A stretch of DNA of 32,466 nucleotides, taken from Nitrospina sp. (lineage in GTDB: Bacteria; Nitrospinota; Nitrospinia; Nitrospinales; VA-1). A program made the position numbers and the translations under genes. The notes beneath the pieces were generated by a model. The model searched no databases, had not been told where the DNA came from, and worked only from the letters and a program-made list of their open reading frames with translations. The stretch covers positions 1-32,466 of the forward strand of contig JABIAY010000019.1 in the NCBI GenBank assembly GCA_018653085.1, given 5' to 3'. Below are positions 15,421 to 24,011 of this stretch, piece after piece (the first letter of the stretch is position 1; each line of letters starts with the position of its first letter).

Positions 15421-16284
15421 ATGGTCGCATTAACCATAAACACAAACCTGGCTTCGCTGAACTCACAACGAGTTCTCGAGCTAAGCCGTTCCCAGCTTGG
15501 GCAATCCATCACCCGACTGGCTTCAGGTGTCAAGGTCGCAGGTGCCTCCGATGGTGTCGCAGAGCTTGCTCTCAGCGAAAGTATTCGTTCAGATGTCCGG
15601 GCCCTACAACAAGGCTCCAGAAACCTGAATGACGGTCTGGCTTTGGTCCGTACTGCGGAAGCCGCTTTGAACGATATTTCGGGCACTTTCATCCGACTTC
15701 GAGAGCTGGCATCCCAGGCGGCTAACGGAACCGTCGGCTCGACTGAAAGACAAACCATTAACCTTGAATATCAAAATCTCTTGGCCGAACTGGACAGAGT
15801 CTCAAGCTCGACAGAATTCCGGGACACTGTACTTCTGGATGGGTCGCTGGCAGCAAGTGCCTCGGAACATCTCGTTCTCCAAATAGGAGTCGATGCCACT
15901 TCTAAAAATCAGATTGATCTGAACGAGTCGATTGACCTGACCGAGGTAAGTCGGGACGCTTTAAACTTGACAAATTCAAACGTCACATCCCAGGGTGGCG
16001 CCTTTCTAGCACTCAATGATTTAACATCCGCTATCGATAGCTTGATTCAAATCCGCAGTAGAGCGGGCAGTACACAAATTCGCCTGACCTCTGCTTTGAA
16101 TAACCTCAATGCGCAAATCGAGGGTTTAACGGGAGCGGTATCAACCATTCGGGATGCGGACATGGCGGAAGAACTGGCCGCTTTGACCAAAAACCAGATT
16201 CTGGTTCAGGCAGGTGCCGCGATGATCGGGCAAGCCAATCTGATTCCTCAATCTGTTTTGACGCTGTTTGAAGGAGTTCAATAA
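15421..16284 (+). CDS. fliC: flagellin 5, divergent
   Basis: A 287-aa flagellin with D0/D1 only. The N-terminus TINTNLASLNSQRVLELSRSQLGQSITRLASG is closer to generic flagellins than the others. The usually invariant DDAAGLAIS stretch is changed to SDGVAELALSESIRSDVR, losing both the second Asp and the Gly. The C-terminal part is regular: STIRDADMAEELAALTKNQILVQAGAAMIGQANLIPQSVLTLF. No sigma-28 box is found in the 102-base gap after flagellin 4, so it is probably transcribed from the flagellin 4 promoter. Divergence suggests a distinct position or timing in the filament. Confidence 0.95.
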   Translation: MVALTINTNLASLNSQRVLELSRSQLGQSITRLASGVKVAGASDGVAELALSESIRSDVRALQQGSRNLNDGLALVRTAEAALNDISGTFIRLRELASQAANGTVGSTERQTINLEYQNLLAELDRVSSSTEFRDTVLLDGSLAASASEHLVLQIGVDATSKNQIDLNESIDLTEVSRDALNLTNSNVTSQGGAFLALNDLTSAIDSLIQIRSRAGSTQIRLTSALNNLNAQIEGLTGAVSTIRDADMAEELAALTKNQILVQAGAAMIGQANLIPQSVLTLFEGVQ

Positions 16285-16294
16285 TTTAAATAAT

Positions 16295-16327
16295 GAAATG
16301 AGGGAGGCATGAGCTTCCCTGCATTTC
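16295..16327 (+). promoter_or_regulatory. intercistronic hairpin between flagellin 5 and flaG 2
   Basis: GAAATG...CATTTC outer stem with an inner GGGA/TCCC and GC/GC stem around CATGA. No U tract, so more likely an mRNA-stability or processing hairpin than a terminator. Confidence 0.45.
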
Positions 16328-16352
16328 GTTCAACATAATCAGGAGATCTAAT

Positions 16353-16736
16353 ATGTCACTAACCATTTTTCCGCAAGCGTTTTCTGTGGGCTTTTCTTCG
16401 CCCCAGCACCAACCTGCGAAACCACAGTTGCAGGGAGCCGCCGACCCCCCTCAGGTAGATTCCAGTGGGCAGGTTTCAGGCGACCAGACAGAACTGAACA
16501 CGGTGAAGATCATTTCCGATGACAACGATATTTCCTCTGACAACACTGGGCTGGACGGTTCCGAAAATAAGACCCGGGTCCGCATAGACCCCGAATCCCA
16601 GGAAGTCGTCATCGAAGTCATCAATGATAAAACAGGTGAAGAAGTTCGCCAGATACCCGGGGAGCAACGACTGCGCCTCAGCAAAGGCATCAGCGAATAC
16701 AATAACCAGGCTTTCAATCACGATCGGCCTGTTTAG
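16353..16736 (+). CDS. flaG: FlaG family protein 2
   Basis: A 127-aa second FlaG paralog. The domain at residues ~73-115 reads VRIDPESQEVVIEVINDKTGEEVRQIPGEQRLRLSKGI, matching the one in FlaG 1 (QEVVIRLLDSESGEVIKQIPGE). The N-terminal 70 residues are Gln/Pro/Asp-rich and look disordered. AGGAGA precedes the ATG. Last gene of flagellin module 2, followed by two hairpins of which the second is a strong terminator. Confidence 0.92.
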   Translation: MSLTIFPQAFSVGFSSPQHQPAKPQLQGAADPPQVDSSGQVSGDQTELNTVKIISDDNDISSDNTGLDGSENKTRVRIDPESQEVVIEVINDKTGEEVRQIPGEQRLRLSKGISEYNNQAFNHDRPV

Positions 16737-16756
16737 CCATCCATCCGAACCGCAAA

Positions 16757-16824
16757 CCGGGGCCATTCGCAAGAGGCCCCGGATCGCAAAATCATTCTTG
16801 TTAAAACAAGAATGATTTTGTTTT
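16757..16824 (+). terminator. double hairpin terminator closing flagellin module 2
   Basis: First stem CCGGGGCC (16757-16764) with GGCCCCGG (16775-16782). Second stem CAAAATCATTCTTG (16787-16800) with CAAGAATGATTTTG (16807-16820), 14 bp, loop TTAAAA, then TTTT. The second is nearly symmetrical and could also work on the minus strand. Confidence 0.9.
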
Positions 16825-16928
16825 GCTCACCCCTGCACCTCTCCCAGCAGATACTTTTCGATGACCCGGTGTTATAATGACTCTGGTTATTTTGGTCGTA
16901 AAAATAAATCTTCTCTTCACCATTTCCC

Positions 16929-17966
16929 GTGAAAAAATTTAAAACAGGAATCGTTGGTTGTGGGCGAATAGGTAGCCTTTTGGAAGAAGACCCCTTGCGC
17001 GGGAAACCCTGCACCCATGCCGGAGGCTTTTCAGCCTTGTCCGCAATCCACCTGTCCGCAGGTTGTGATATTGACCCTGAACGACTGCAGAAATTCGGAA
17101 AACGCTGGAATGTAACGAGATTATATTCTGATTACAGGGAAATGTTGAAAAAGGAAAATCTGGATATCCTCTGTATCGCCACCTGGACCTCACTCCACGC
17201 AAGCATGACACTTCACGCGGCGAAGGCTGGAATTAAGGGTATTTTCTGCGAAAAACCTGTTGCGATCGACCTGATTCAGGCGCGCAAGATGGTTAGCGTT
17301 TGCAAAAAACACAATGTCGCCCTGACCATCAATCACGAAAGAAGATGGGACGCTAACTACCAGCAAGCCCGCAAACTAATTCTCTCCGGAAAAATAGGAG
17401 AAATAAAAACTATCATTGGCAATACCCTGAGTTGGAAACCAGGCAGGCTATCTGTATCCAAGCATGGTGGCGGCCCCCTCTTTCACGATGGCACTCACCT
17501 TGCGGACCTCCTGCTTTTTTTCGGCGGCCCTGTAAGCTGGGTCTCGGGGCATGAAACCCGACCGGGAGGAAAAAAGTATATCGAAGAAACCGCATCTGCC
17601 ATGCTGGGATTTAAAAATGGTGCCACTGGATTTATTGAAGGCGGTGGAGCAAGAAAGTATTTCAATTTCGAGCTGGATATTCAGGGTTCAGAAGGCCGAT
17701 TACTCATTGGCAATTCCGGACAGGAACTGTATGTCACAAAAAAAAGCCGCCGTTTCACCGGTTTTCACGAGTTGGAGAAAATTCCTTTTCCTGAACCAAA
17801 AAAATACGAGTCCCCCTTTATCGGAGGAGCACGCGAGATACTCAAAACAATTCGAACAGGAAAAGCCGGAACCTCAACAGGCATCGATGGATTACGGGCT
17901 CTTGAAATCATTTCCGCCGTTTATCAATCAGCCCAGCAGAAGGGCAAACGTGTGACTGTCGGATGA
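16929..17966 (+). CDS. Gfo/Idh/MocA family oxidoreductase
   Basis: NAD(P)-dependent sugar dehydrogenase-like protein, 345 aa, with an N-terminal Rossmann fold (GIVGCGRIGSLLEEDP, residues 7-22) and the family signature CEKPVAID near residue 107-115 (catalytic Lys of EKP). The C-terminal alpha/beta domain contains GGGPLFHDGTHLADLLLFFGG, a typical GFO_IDH_MocA_C segment with His as candidate catalytic residue. Substrate unknown; many relatives act on UDP- or CMP-linked amino sugars. GTG start, with TATAAT at 16873-16878 upstream. Its stop overlaps the next ATG by ATGA. The position after the flagellin locus suggests a glycan role, by inference only. Confidence 0.9.
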   Translation: MKKFKTGIVGCGRIGSLLEEDPLRGKPCTHAGGFSALSAIHLSAGCDIDPERLQKFGKRWNVTRLYSDYREMLKKENLDILCIATWTSLHASMTLHAAKAGIKGIFCEKPVAIDLIQARKMVSVCKKHNVALTINHERRWDANYQQARKLILSGKIGEIKTIIGNTLSWKPGRLSVSKHGGGPLFHDGTHLADLLLFFGGPVSWVSGHETRPGGKKYIEETASAMLGFKNGATGFIEGGGARKYFNFELDIQGSEGRLLIGNSGQELYVTKKSRRFTGFHELEKIPFPEPKKYESPFIGGAREILKTIRTGKAGTSTGIDGLRALEIISAVYQSAQQKGKRVTVG

Positions 17967-18613
17967 ACTTGAAAATCATTACACCCAGCATCTTTGTAGC
18001 CCTGACAATTCTAATCCTGCTCACTTGTGTGAAAATTCTAATGACCGGCAAGAATGAATTTCTTTTGGCCGAAGATCACCTTGCCAAAAATGAACTTTCA
18101 AAGGCCGTCAATCACTACGAAAGAGCTATGCGCTGGTTCCTACCCTTCTCACATACTCCCTATCAGGCGGCAGAAAAATTATGGAAGATTGCACAGAACC
18201 AACAAACCCAGAACCAGAGCATGGAAGCATTGAAGACCTACCGGATTCTTCGCGGTGCCTTTTATTCTGTTCGTAGCATTTACACTCCCGGAAAAAAATG
18301 GATTCGCCTTTGCAATGAAAAGATTGCCCATCTGATGGCTGTTAAATTTATTGAATCCCACGAACAACAAAAAACAACTTTTGCGGAAAAAAAGTCAGAG
18401 TATCTGGATTTACTGGAGACAGACCGCCCCCCCTTCACCTTTGCATCCATAATGAATGCGATTGGATTTTTTGGGTGGACTGCAAGCATCCTGCTGTTCA
18501 TCTTCAAAGCTCTTTCCCCGCAGGGACACCTCAAAAAACGCCCAGCCATTTTATTCACTTCCACTTTTTTGCTCTTTTACAGCATATGGATTTGGGGCCT
18601 GTTCAACACATAA
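17963..18613 (+). CDS. hypothetical membrane protein with helical periplasmic-type domain
   Basis: A 216-aa protein. An N-terminal membrane segment (residues ~7-27, IFVALTILILLTCVKILM) is followed by ~130 mostly helical residues with a TPR-like repeat pattern (AEDHLAKNELSKAVNHYERAMRW; QSMEALKTYRILRGAFY). Two closely spaced membrane segments follow at ~160-178 (AIGFFGWTASILLFIF) and ~192-212 (ILFTSTFLLFYSIWIWGLF). I do not recognise a named family. Start overlaps the preceding gene by four bases, so the two form an operon. The layout resembles proteins from biopolymer-transport or envelope neighbourhoods, without proof. Confidence 0.75.
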   Translation: MNLKIITPSIFVALTILILLTCVKILMTGKNEFLLAEDHLAKNELSKAVNHYERAMRWFLPFSHTPYQAAEKLWKIAQNQQTQNQSMEALKTYRILRGAFYSVRSIYTPGKKWIRLCNEKIAHLMAVKFIESHEQQKTTFAEKKSEYLDLLETDRPPFTFASIMNAIGFFGWTASILLFIFKALSPQGHLKKRPAILFTSTFLLFYSIWIWGLFNT

Positions 18614-18785
18614 GCCCAGCCCGTCAGACTACGCAGCATTAAAAATATTTAATTGCAAACCACATATCTCTTATGATATTTTTTTTGCATAGAATTTTCC
18701 TGCATGGTGATTCACTTCAAGTTTTTCTGCTGGCCCAAAGAGCTAAGAACCCCTTGGAAAGATTACAGTTTTATGGAGAGCCCGG

Positions 18786-19721
18786 ATGATCGAGGTTGAA
18801 AATCTTACCAAGCACTACGGCCCAAGAAGGGCTATCAACAATTTGACTTTTCAGGTAGCGCAGGGGGAAGTCGTTGGCTTTCTAGGCCCTAACGGGGCTG
18901 GCAAAAGCACGACTATGAACATTCTTTCATGCATTCTTCCCGCATCCAGCGGGACGGTTCGAATCCAGGGATACGATACCTTTGAGCATTCGCTTGAGAT
19001 CAGAAAAATGATCGGATATCTGCCAGAAACTCCGCCGCTTTATCCGGACATGAGTGTTCGCGATTACCTGATGTTTGCCGCGCGAGTCCGGGGAATGACA
19101 GGCAAGCGAACAGGAAACGCCGTAGAGAAAGTGATCGGAAGTTGTTCATTGACAGATGTCAGTCATCGCATCATAGGGCGACTCTCTAAAGGATATCAGC
19201 AACGCGTTGGATTGGCACAAGCCATGGTGCACGATCCTGACATCCTTATTCTTGACGAACCGACCATTGGCTTGGATCCCATTCAAATCATAGAAATCCG
19301 CAAACTGATTCAGGAACTTGCCGCATCGCACACCATTATTCTCAGCTCACATATTCTTCCTGAAATCACACAAATATGTCAGAGGGTCATCATCATCAAC
19401 GAAGGAGAAATCGCGGCGGTGGATTCCCTGGAAGGCTTGACCGCCTCACTGAGAAAAAGCGAACGTCTCTCCCTGACTGTCAGGAACGAAGCTAAACAAG
19501 TTGAAGAAAAATTAAACTCCCTGGAGCAGGTGCTTTCAGTTTTACCCGGAGAGAAAAACCAGTTCCTGCTTGAATGCGAATTGAACTCCAATCTTCAGGA
19601 TGAAATCGCCCGCCTGGCTTTGGAAAACCAATGGGGCCTTGTTGAGCTCAAACCCCTCTCCTTGACCCTGGAAGATATATTCCTCAAGCTAACCATTGAA
19701 GAAAAGGATGTGCAGGCATGA
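18786..19721 (+). CDS. ABC transporter ATP-binding protein, GldA-like
   Basis: ATPase of an export-type ABC transporter, 311 aa. Walker A GPNGAGKST (34-42), signature LSKGYQQRVGLAQ (an LSKGY variant usual in the GldA/NatA branch), Walker B ILILDEPTIGLDP and switch His in ILSSHIL. The C-terminal ~80 residues form the DUF4162-like regulatory tail. The ATG follows TATGGAGAG. First gene of a four-gene operon (ATPase, permease, GldG-like, DUF4340). In Bacteroidetes gldAFG is tied to gliding; outside that phylum the same cluster is common and its substrate is unknown. Confidence 0.93.
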   Translation: MIEVENLTKHYGPRRAINNLTFQVAQGEVVGFLGPNGAGKSTTMNILSCILPASSGTVRIQGYDTFEHSLEIRKMIGYLPETPPLYPDMSVRDYLMFAARVRGMTGKRTGNAVEKVIGSCSLTDVSHRIIGRLSKGYQQRVGLAQAMVHDPDILILDEPTIGLDPIQIIEIRKLIQELAASHTIILSSHILPEITQICQRVIIINEGEIAAVDSLEGLTASLRKSERLSLTVRNEAKQVEEKLNSLEQVLSVLPGEKNQFLLECELNSNLQDEIARLALENQWGLVELKPLSLTLEDIFLKLTIEEKDVQA

Positions 19722-20485
19722 GAAGCGCATGGATCATTGCAAAAAGGGATTTGGGGTCGTTTTTCAACTCGCCCATTTTCTATGTGGTCACCACAGTCTT
19801 TCTAATCATATACAGTTTTATATTTTTTAATATCCTGAATTTTTTCAGCTTCCAGAGTTTTCAGGCAGGACAGCTCCAGGCTATGGGAATAAACCTGAAC
19901 CTGAACGAAATGGTAATCGAACCCAGCTTGCAAAACATGTCGGTCATTCTATTGATGATCATCCCGATCATAACCATGCGTAGCTTTGCGGATGAAAAAA
20001 AAATGAAAACTTTCCGCCTCCTGCTTTCCTCCCCGGTTCACCTCAGGGAAATTATCCTTGGCAAGTTCCTGGCCTGCATGATTGTAGTAGCGGTGATGAT
20101 TTTAATCTCCTCCTATTCTGTAGGCTTTCTGTTTCTGCTAGGGGAACCCGAGCCAGGCCCCGTTATTACAGGCTATCTCGGAGTTCTATTGATGGCAGGC
20201 TGTTTTGTGTCGGTAGGAATCTTCGCCTCATCCCTGACGGACAATCAAATCATCGCCGCCGTTTTGACCTTCGGGTTCTCCTTGTTCATGTGGGTCATCG
20301 GCTGGGGCGCACAAGCCGCGGGCTCCACCACCGGACAAGTGCTTCAATACATTTCCATTGTCGATCATCTGGAACGTTTTTTAAAAGGGCTGGTGAACAC
20401 CAGCGATCTGGTTTATTACCTGAGCTTTATCCTGTTCAATCTTTTCCTCTGCCACCGCGTTCTGGATTCCAATCGATGGAGATAA
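19718..20485 (+). CDS. ABC transporter permease, GldF-like (ABC-2 type)
   Basis: A 255-aa inner-membrane protein with about six hydrophobic segments: ~20-38 (FYVVTTVFLIIYSFIFF), ~75-90 (VILLMIIPIITMRS), ~117-135, ~150-172, ~180-202 and ~230-250. RSFADEKKMKTFRLLLSSPV is the conserved cytoplasmic loop of ABC-2 permeases that contacts the ATPase. Start overlaps the ATPase stop by ATGA. Pairs with GldA-like and GldG-like partners. Confidence 0.92.
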   Translation: MRSAWIIAKRDLGSFFNSPIFYVVTTVFLIIYSFIFFNILNFFSFQSFQAGQLQAMGINLNLNEMVIEPSLQNMSVILLMIIPIITMRSFADEKKMKTFRLLLSSPVHLREIILGKFLACMIVVAVMILISSYSVGFLFLLGEPEPGPVITGYLGVLLMAGCFVSVGIFASSLTDNQIIAAVLTFGFSLFMWVIGWGAQAAGSTTGQVLQYISIVDHLERFLKGLVNTSDLVYYLSFILFNLFLCHRVLDSNRWR

Positions 20486-20489
20486 AGCA

Positions 20490-22043
20490 ATGAAAAAACT
20501 CGGGGCCATGACAGGTTGGCTGGCTTTGACAACAGGCTTTATCGCCCTGTTTGTTTATATTGTCCTTCCCGATCTCAAAAGCGTATCGACTTCGCTGGCG
20601 GTTGTCTGTCTTATTAACGGAATATTTTTCGTTATTGCCGAAGGCCCCCGCATAAGACAGAGCCTTTCCTCGCGTTCTGCGCTATACGGCGCAAACACCC
20701 TGATCCTGACCACTGTATTCCTGGGCATTTTGATTTTTGTGAACCTGCTTGCCTTCCGCCATAAACATGGCTTTGATTTTACGGAAGGAGGCTACTTTAC
20801 CCTGGCACCCCAAACTAAAAAATTTATTTCCAATCTTCCCCGCGAAGTGAAGCTGACGGCTTTTTTCCAAACCGATTCTCCGGAAAAGATCGCCTTTGCC
20901 AATTTGATCGCCGGTTATCTTGAAGAAACCAATAAAATTGAACTGCAATATGTGGACCCGGATAAAAGTCCCTCAGTCACCAAACAATATGGCGTTACTA
21001 CTTATGGAACTGTGGCCCTTGAAAGCGGTACCAAGGAAACCAAGATTCAAAATGCCACTGAGGAAAATATTACCAACGCGCTTTTAAAAGTAACCCGCGA
21101 TGAACAAAAGGTGATTTATTTTCTTGAGGGACATGGTGAGAGCAAAACAGGAAACACTGAAAACGAGGGCTACTCCACTGCCAAAACAAATCTTGAGCAA
21201 GACGGGTTTGTCGTCAAACCGTTGTTACTACTCCAGTCGGGAGAAATCCCCAAAGATGCTTCGGTACTGGTTATTCCCGGCCCCAAGAAACCGCTTCAGG
21301 ATGAGGAGAAAGAAGTTATTGCAAGCTATTTGAATTCCGGCGGTTCGGTTTTCATGCTCATAGACCCAAAATCTTCATCCAACATGGAAGCTTTTCTCAA
21401 AGAATGGGGCATTGAGCTTGGAGAAGATATCGTCATCGATCCCATGTCCAAGCTTTTTGGAGGAGATTTTGCGGCGCCGGTTGTCAATCAATATACAGTT
21501 CACGAAATCACCAGCGACTTTGCTCTGGCAACTATTTTCCCGATTATAAGATCAGTCCGGGAAATTCCTGTAGCAGGCATCACCACTGCCGAACTTTTGA
21601 AAACCGGTGCTAACAGCTGGGCAGAATCCAATTTTGACTCCGGCACCGTACAGTATGACAAGGACAAAGATGTCAAAGGGCCGATTTCCGTCTCAGTCAT
21701 CGCCACAAAAATTTTAGAGGATAAAGCAATCTCTGAAAACCCGGAAAAGCCAAAGAGCGAAAAGCCTTCATTAAAAGCCACCTTGTTGGTAGTAGGCGAT
21801 TCGGATTTCTCCAATAATCGCTACACCAGCTTTTCAGGAAATGGAGATTTTTTTCTAAATGCCATTTCCTGGCTGGCGGAAGAGGAAAACCTGATTTCTA
21901 TTCGCCCTAAAGAAAGAAAAAATACACCTATTCAAATGACACAATCCTGGGGCTACGCAATATTCATTATGGGTATCATTGTGTTTCCCGGACTGATTGC
22001 GACAATGGGAATTCGTACCTGGTGGAGGAGACGCAGACTATGA
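20490..22043 (+). CDS. GldG-like ABC transporter auxiliary protein
   Basis: A 517-aa protein of the Gldg/ABC_transp_aux family. About three N-terminal membrane segments (~9-27, ~33-51, ~66-86), a large periplasmic part and a C-terminal membrane segment (~487-507) ending in a basic RTWWRRRR tail. Typical motifs are FDFTEGGYFTLAPQTKKFISNL, DPDKSP, VIYFLEGHGE and VFMLIDP. ELLKTGANSWAE and VVGDSDFSNN are also characteristic. A good GGAGAT ribosome site precedes the ATG, four bases after the permease stop. Presumed to form the substrate-handling part of the transporter. Confidence 0.92.
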   Translation: MKKLGAMTGWLALTTGFIALFVYIVLPDLKSVSTSLAVVCLINGIFFVIAEGPRIRQSLSSRSALYGANTLILTTVFLGILIFVNLLAFRHKHGFDFTEGGYFTLAPQTKKFISNLPREVKLTAFFQTDSPEKIAFANLIAGYLEETNKIELQYVDPDKSPSVTKQYGVTTYGTVALESGTKETKIQNATEENITNALLKVTRDEQKVIYFLEGHGESKTGNTENEGYSTAKTNLEQDGFVVKPLLLLQSGEIPKDASVLVIPGPKKPLQDEEKEVIASYLNSGGSVFMLIDPKSSSNMEAFLKEWGIELGEDIVIDPMSKLFGGDFAAPVVNQYTVHEITSDFALATIFPIIRSVREIPVAGITTAELLKTGANSWAESNFDSGTVQYDKDKDVKGPISVSVIATKILEDKAISENPEKPKSEKPSLKATLLVVGDSDFSNNRYTSFSGNGDFFLNAISWLAEEENLISIRPKERKNTPIQMTQSWGYAIFIMGIIVFPGLIATMGIRTWWRRRRL

Positions 22044-23779
22044 AGTTTCAAGGAACAGCCATGATGGCGGCTGTATTCCTGAGCCTGGGCCTTTATTATT
22101 TCTTCGTCGACCTTCCCGCCGGACAAAAAGAAGAAGCCGAAAAAGAGCGCTCCGAAAAAATTCTTCCCCTTGAAGTGGAGCAAGTGCTTGAGTTTTCTCT
22201 AACTGGCACTGGTGATCCTATCGCATTAAAACGCAAAGCCCCACACAGTTGGAAACTCATCCGCCCCCTATCGGCATCGGGCGATTCTGCTGAAGTAGAA
22301 ACCTTTTTATCAGAAATCGAAAATCTTAAAAAAACCCGGGTGGTGGAAGAAAACCCTAACGACCTTTCTATTTATGGCCTGGGGGCTCCGCTTCTTAAAA
22401 TCCATTTCAAATTTGAAAACAAAAAAGAGGAAACCCTGTTATTCGGTGACGAAAGTCCTATGGGGGGCAATCTCTATATCAAGCGGGAAAGCCACCCCGC
22501 CGTGATGATGGCTCCTGCATCCAGATCCCAATTTGAAAAATCTGTTTACAATTTTCGCGACAAGACCCTGCTCAACTTCAGCACAGGCACTATCAAGCAC
22601 ATACAAATCATCAGCGAGAAAAAGAACCTGGAGTTAAAAAAGAAAGGTGAGGTCTGGGAGATATCAGGAGATGTCGATGCTCAGGGAGACAAGGATGCCA
22701 TCATGAACTTTCTTCAGTCCATTCAATTTTCCAGGGTGCGGGAGTTTGTCGATGAAAACCCGGACTCGCTGGAACCTTATGGGCTGAATCCGCCTGCACT
22801 GAAACTGATTTTAGAAAGTGAACAAGGTGAGATTCACACGCTTTATCTAGGCAACCCTAAAGGTGAAAAAGGCTATTTTGGAAAAATAAATGACTCCAAA
22901 AATATCGTACTGGTAGACCCCAAGCTGTTTGATGCCCTTTCCCAAAAAGCCGTGGAGTTTCTTGACAAAACATTGCTGGCATTTGAGGAAAAAGAAATTC
23001 TTGAATTGTCCCTGCGATCCAAAAACGAAACCCTGCGCATGGTCCGTGGGGAAAGCAATCATTGGGACATTTTAAGCCCGGTGAAAACAACTGCCGACCT
23101 GTCCACCATCAACAGCCTGCTCTTTGATCTCAAAGAAGCCAGGATTGCAGAGTTCATAAAAATCTCCCTCGACATCCCCAAGACATTTGGCCTGGACGCT
23201 CCCCGAAAATCTTTTAGCCTGAAAATGAAAGACGGGAAAACATGGACCCTGCAACTCGGCAACGAAACCAGCGATGGTCAGCAGGTATTCGCCAGCCGAA
23301 GCGGCGAGTCAACCGTGTTTTCAATTTCAAAAGAAGCGGTCAATAAATTGTTTCGCAGTCTTCACGATTTAAGAAATAAAAAACTGCTGGAATTTAAAAA
23401 CGACGAAGTGAACAAAATTTTAATCAAGACTTCTGACAAACTCTTTGAGTTAAGGAAAAAAGAATCCGAATGGCACCTTGAAAAACCTGAACAAATCAAG
23501 ACCGGGCATATCGGCCGCGATCTGATTTGGACCCTGAAAGGGCTGGAGTTTAATTCCATTGTCACCCCACCCCTGTCCGAAAATCTCGCCGGGTTGGATG
23601 CCCCCTTGTTTACCATCAGCCTTTGGAAAAATGCGCAGGAAGAGATCGCCACCTTAACAGTCGGAAAACTGTTTGAGCCAGAGCAGGAATATGTCGTTCA
23701 AACCGGAAACCGGCAATATCGGGTTAAGCATAAATTTCTCGGATCCATTCCTCTCAATCTGAAAAAATTCACGCCCTAA
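22040..23779 (+). CDS. DUF4340 protein of the Gld-type ABC operon
   Basis: A 579-aa protein from ATG at 22040, which overlaps the preceding TGA as ATGA. An in-frame GTG at 22022 is rejected because it sits on the GGAGGAG ribosome site. One N-terminal membrane anchor (residues ~4-22, MMAAVFLSLGLYYFFVDL), then a periplasmic part with four recurring DUF4340-like units, each containing a YGL.aP/FGLDAP motif (LSIYGLGAP, LEPYGLNPP, PKTFGLDAP, LAGLDAP) followed by beta strands that end with L.LG.... DUF4340 proteins regularly accompany GldG-like proteins; the biochemical role is not known. Last gene of the operon. Confidence 0.9.
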   Translation: MKFQGTAMMAAVFLSLGLYYFFVDLPAGQKEEAEKERSEKILPLEVEQVLEFSLTGTGDPIALKRKAPHSWKLIRPLSASGDSAEVETFLSEIENLKKTRVVEENPNDLSIYGLGAPLLKIHFKFENKKEETLLFGDESPMGGNLYIKRESHPAVMMAPASRSQFEKSVYNFRDKTLLNFSTGTIKHIQIISEKKNLELKKKGEVWEISGDVDAQGDKDAIMNFLQSIQFSRVREFVDENPDSLEPYGLNPPALKLILESEQGEIHTLYLGNPKGEKGYFGKINDSKNIVLVDPKLFDALSQKAVEFLDKTLLAFEEKEILELSLRSKNETLRMVRGESNHWDILSPVKTTADLSTINSLLFDLKEARIAEFIKISLDIPKTFGLDAPRKSFSLKMKDGKTWTLQLGNETSDGQQVFASRSGESTVFSISKEAVNKLFRSLHDLRNKKLLEFKNDEVNKILIKTSDKLFELRKKESEWHLEKPEQIKTGHIGRDLIWTLKGLEFNSIVTPPLSENLAGLDAPLFTISLWKNAQEEIATLTVGKLFEPEQEYVVQTGNRQYRVKHKFLGSIPLNLKKFTP

Positions 23780-23977
23780 CAGGCACCATCAAAACACAGG
23801 AATCATGAACCAGCTGATTCTCAGGCCCCCACCTCATATAGTATATATTAATTTCCAGACCACACATTATATGGTGGATAAAGAGCCAAACTCAAAAAAA
23901 ATGGTTTTTTTATCCCATACAAACACTTATAAATAAAGGGATTAAAAGTTTTTTCGCAATTTTTTTCAAATTAGCCC

Positions 23978-24006
23978 TTGACAGGTACTATATGTAGTGG
24001 TACTTT
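23978..24006 (+). promoter_or_regulatory. sigma-70 promoter of a candidate structured RNA
   Basis: TTGACA (23978-23983), exactly 17 bases, TACTTT (24001-24006). Perfect -35 and ideal spacing with a moderate -10. No protein gene starts within 600 bases downstream. Confidence 0.65.
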
Positions 24007-24011
24007 CTTCA

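Noticed and set aside
22022..22039. GTG (22022) as start of the DUF4340 protein
   Set aside because: It overlaps the GGAGGAG ribosome site that serves the ATG at 22040, which also gives the usual ATGA overlap.
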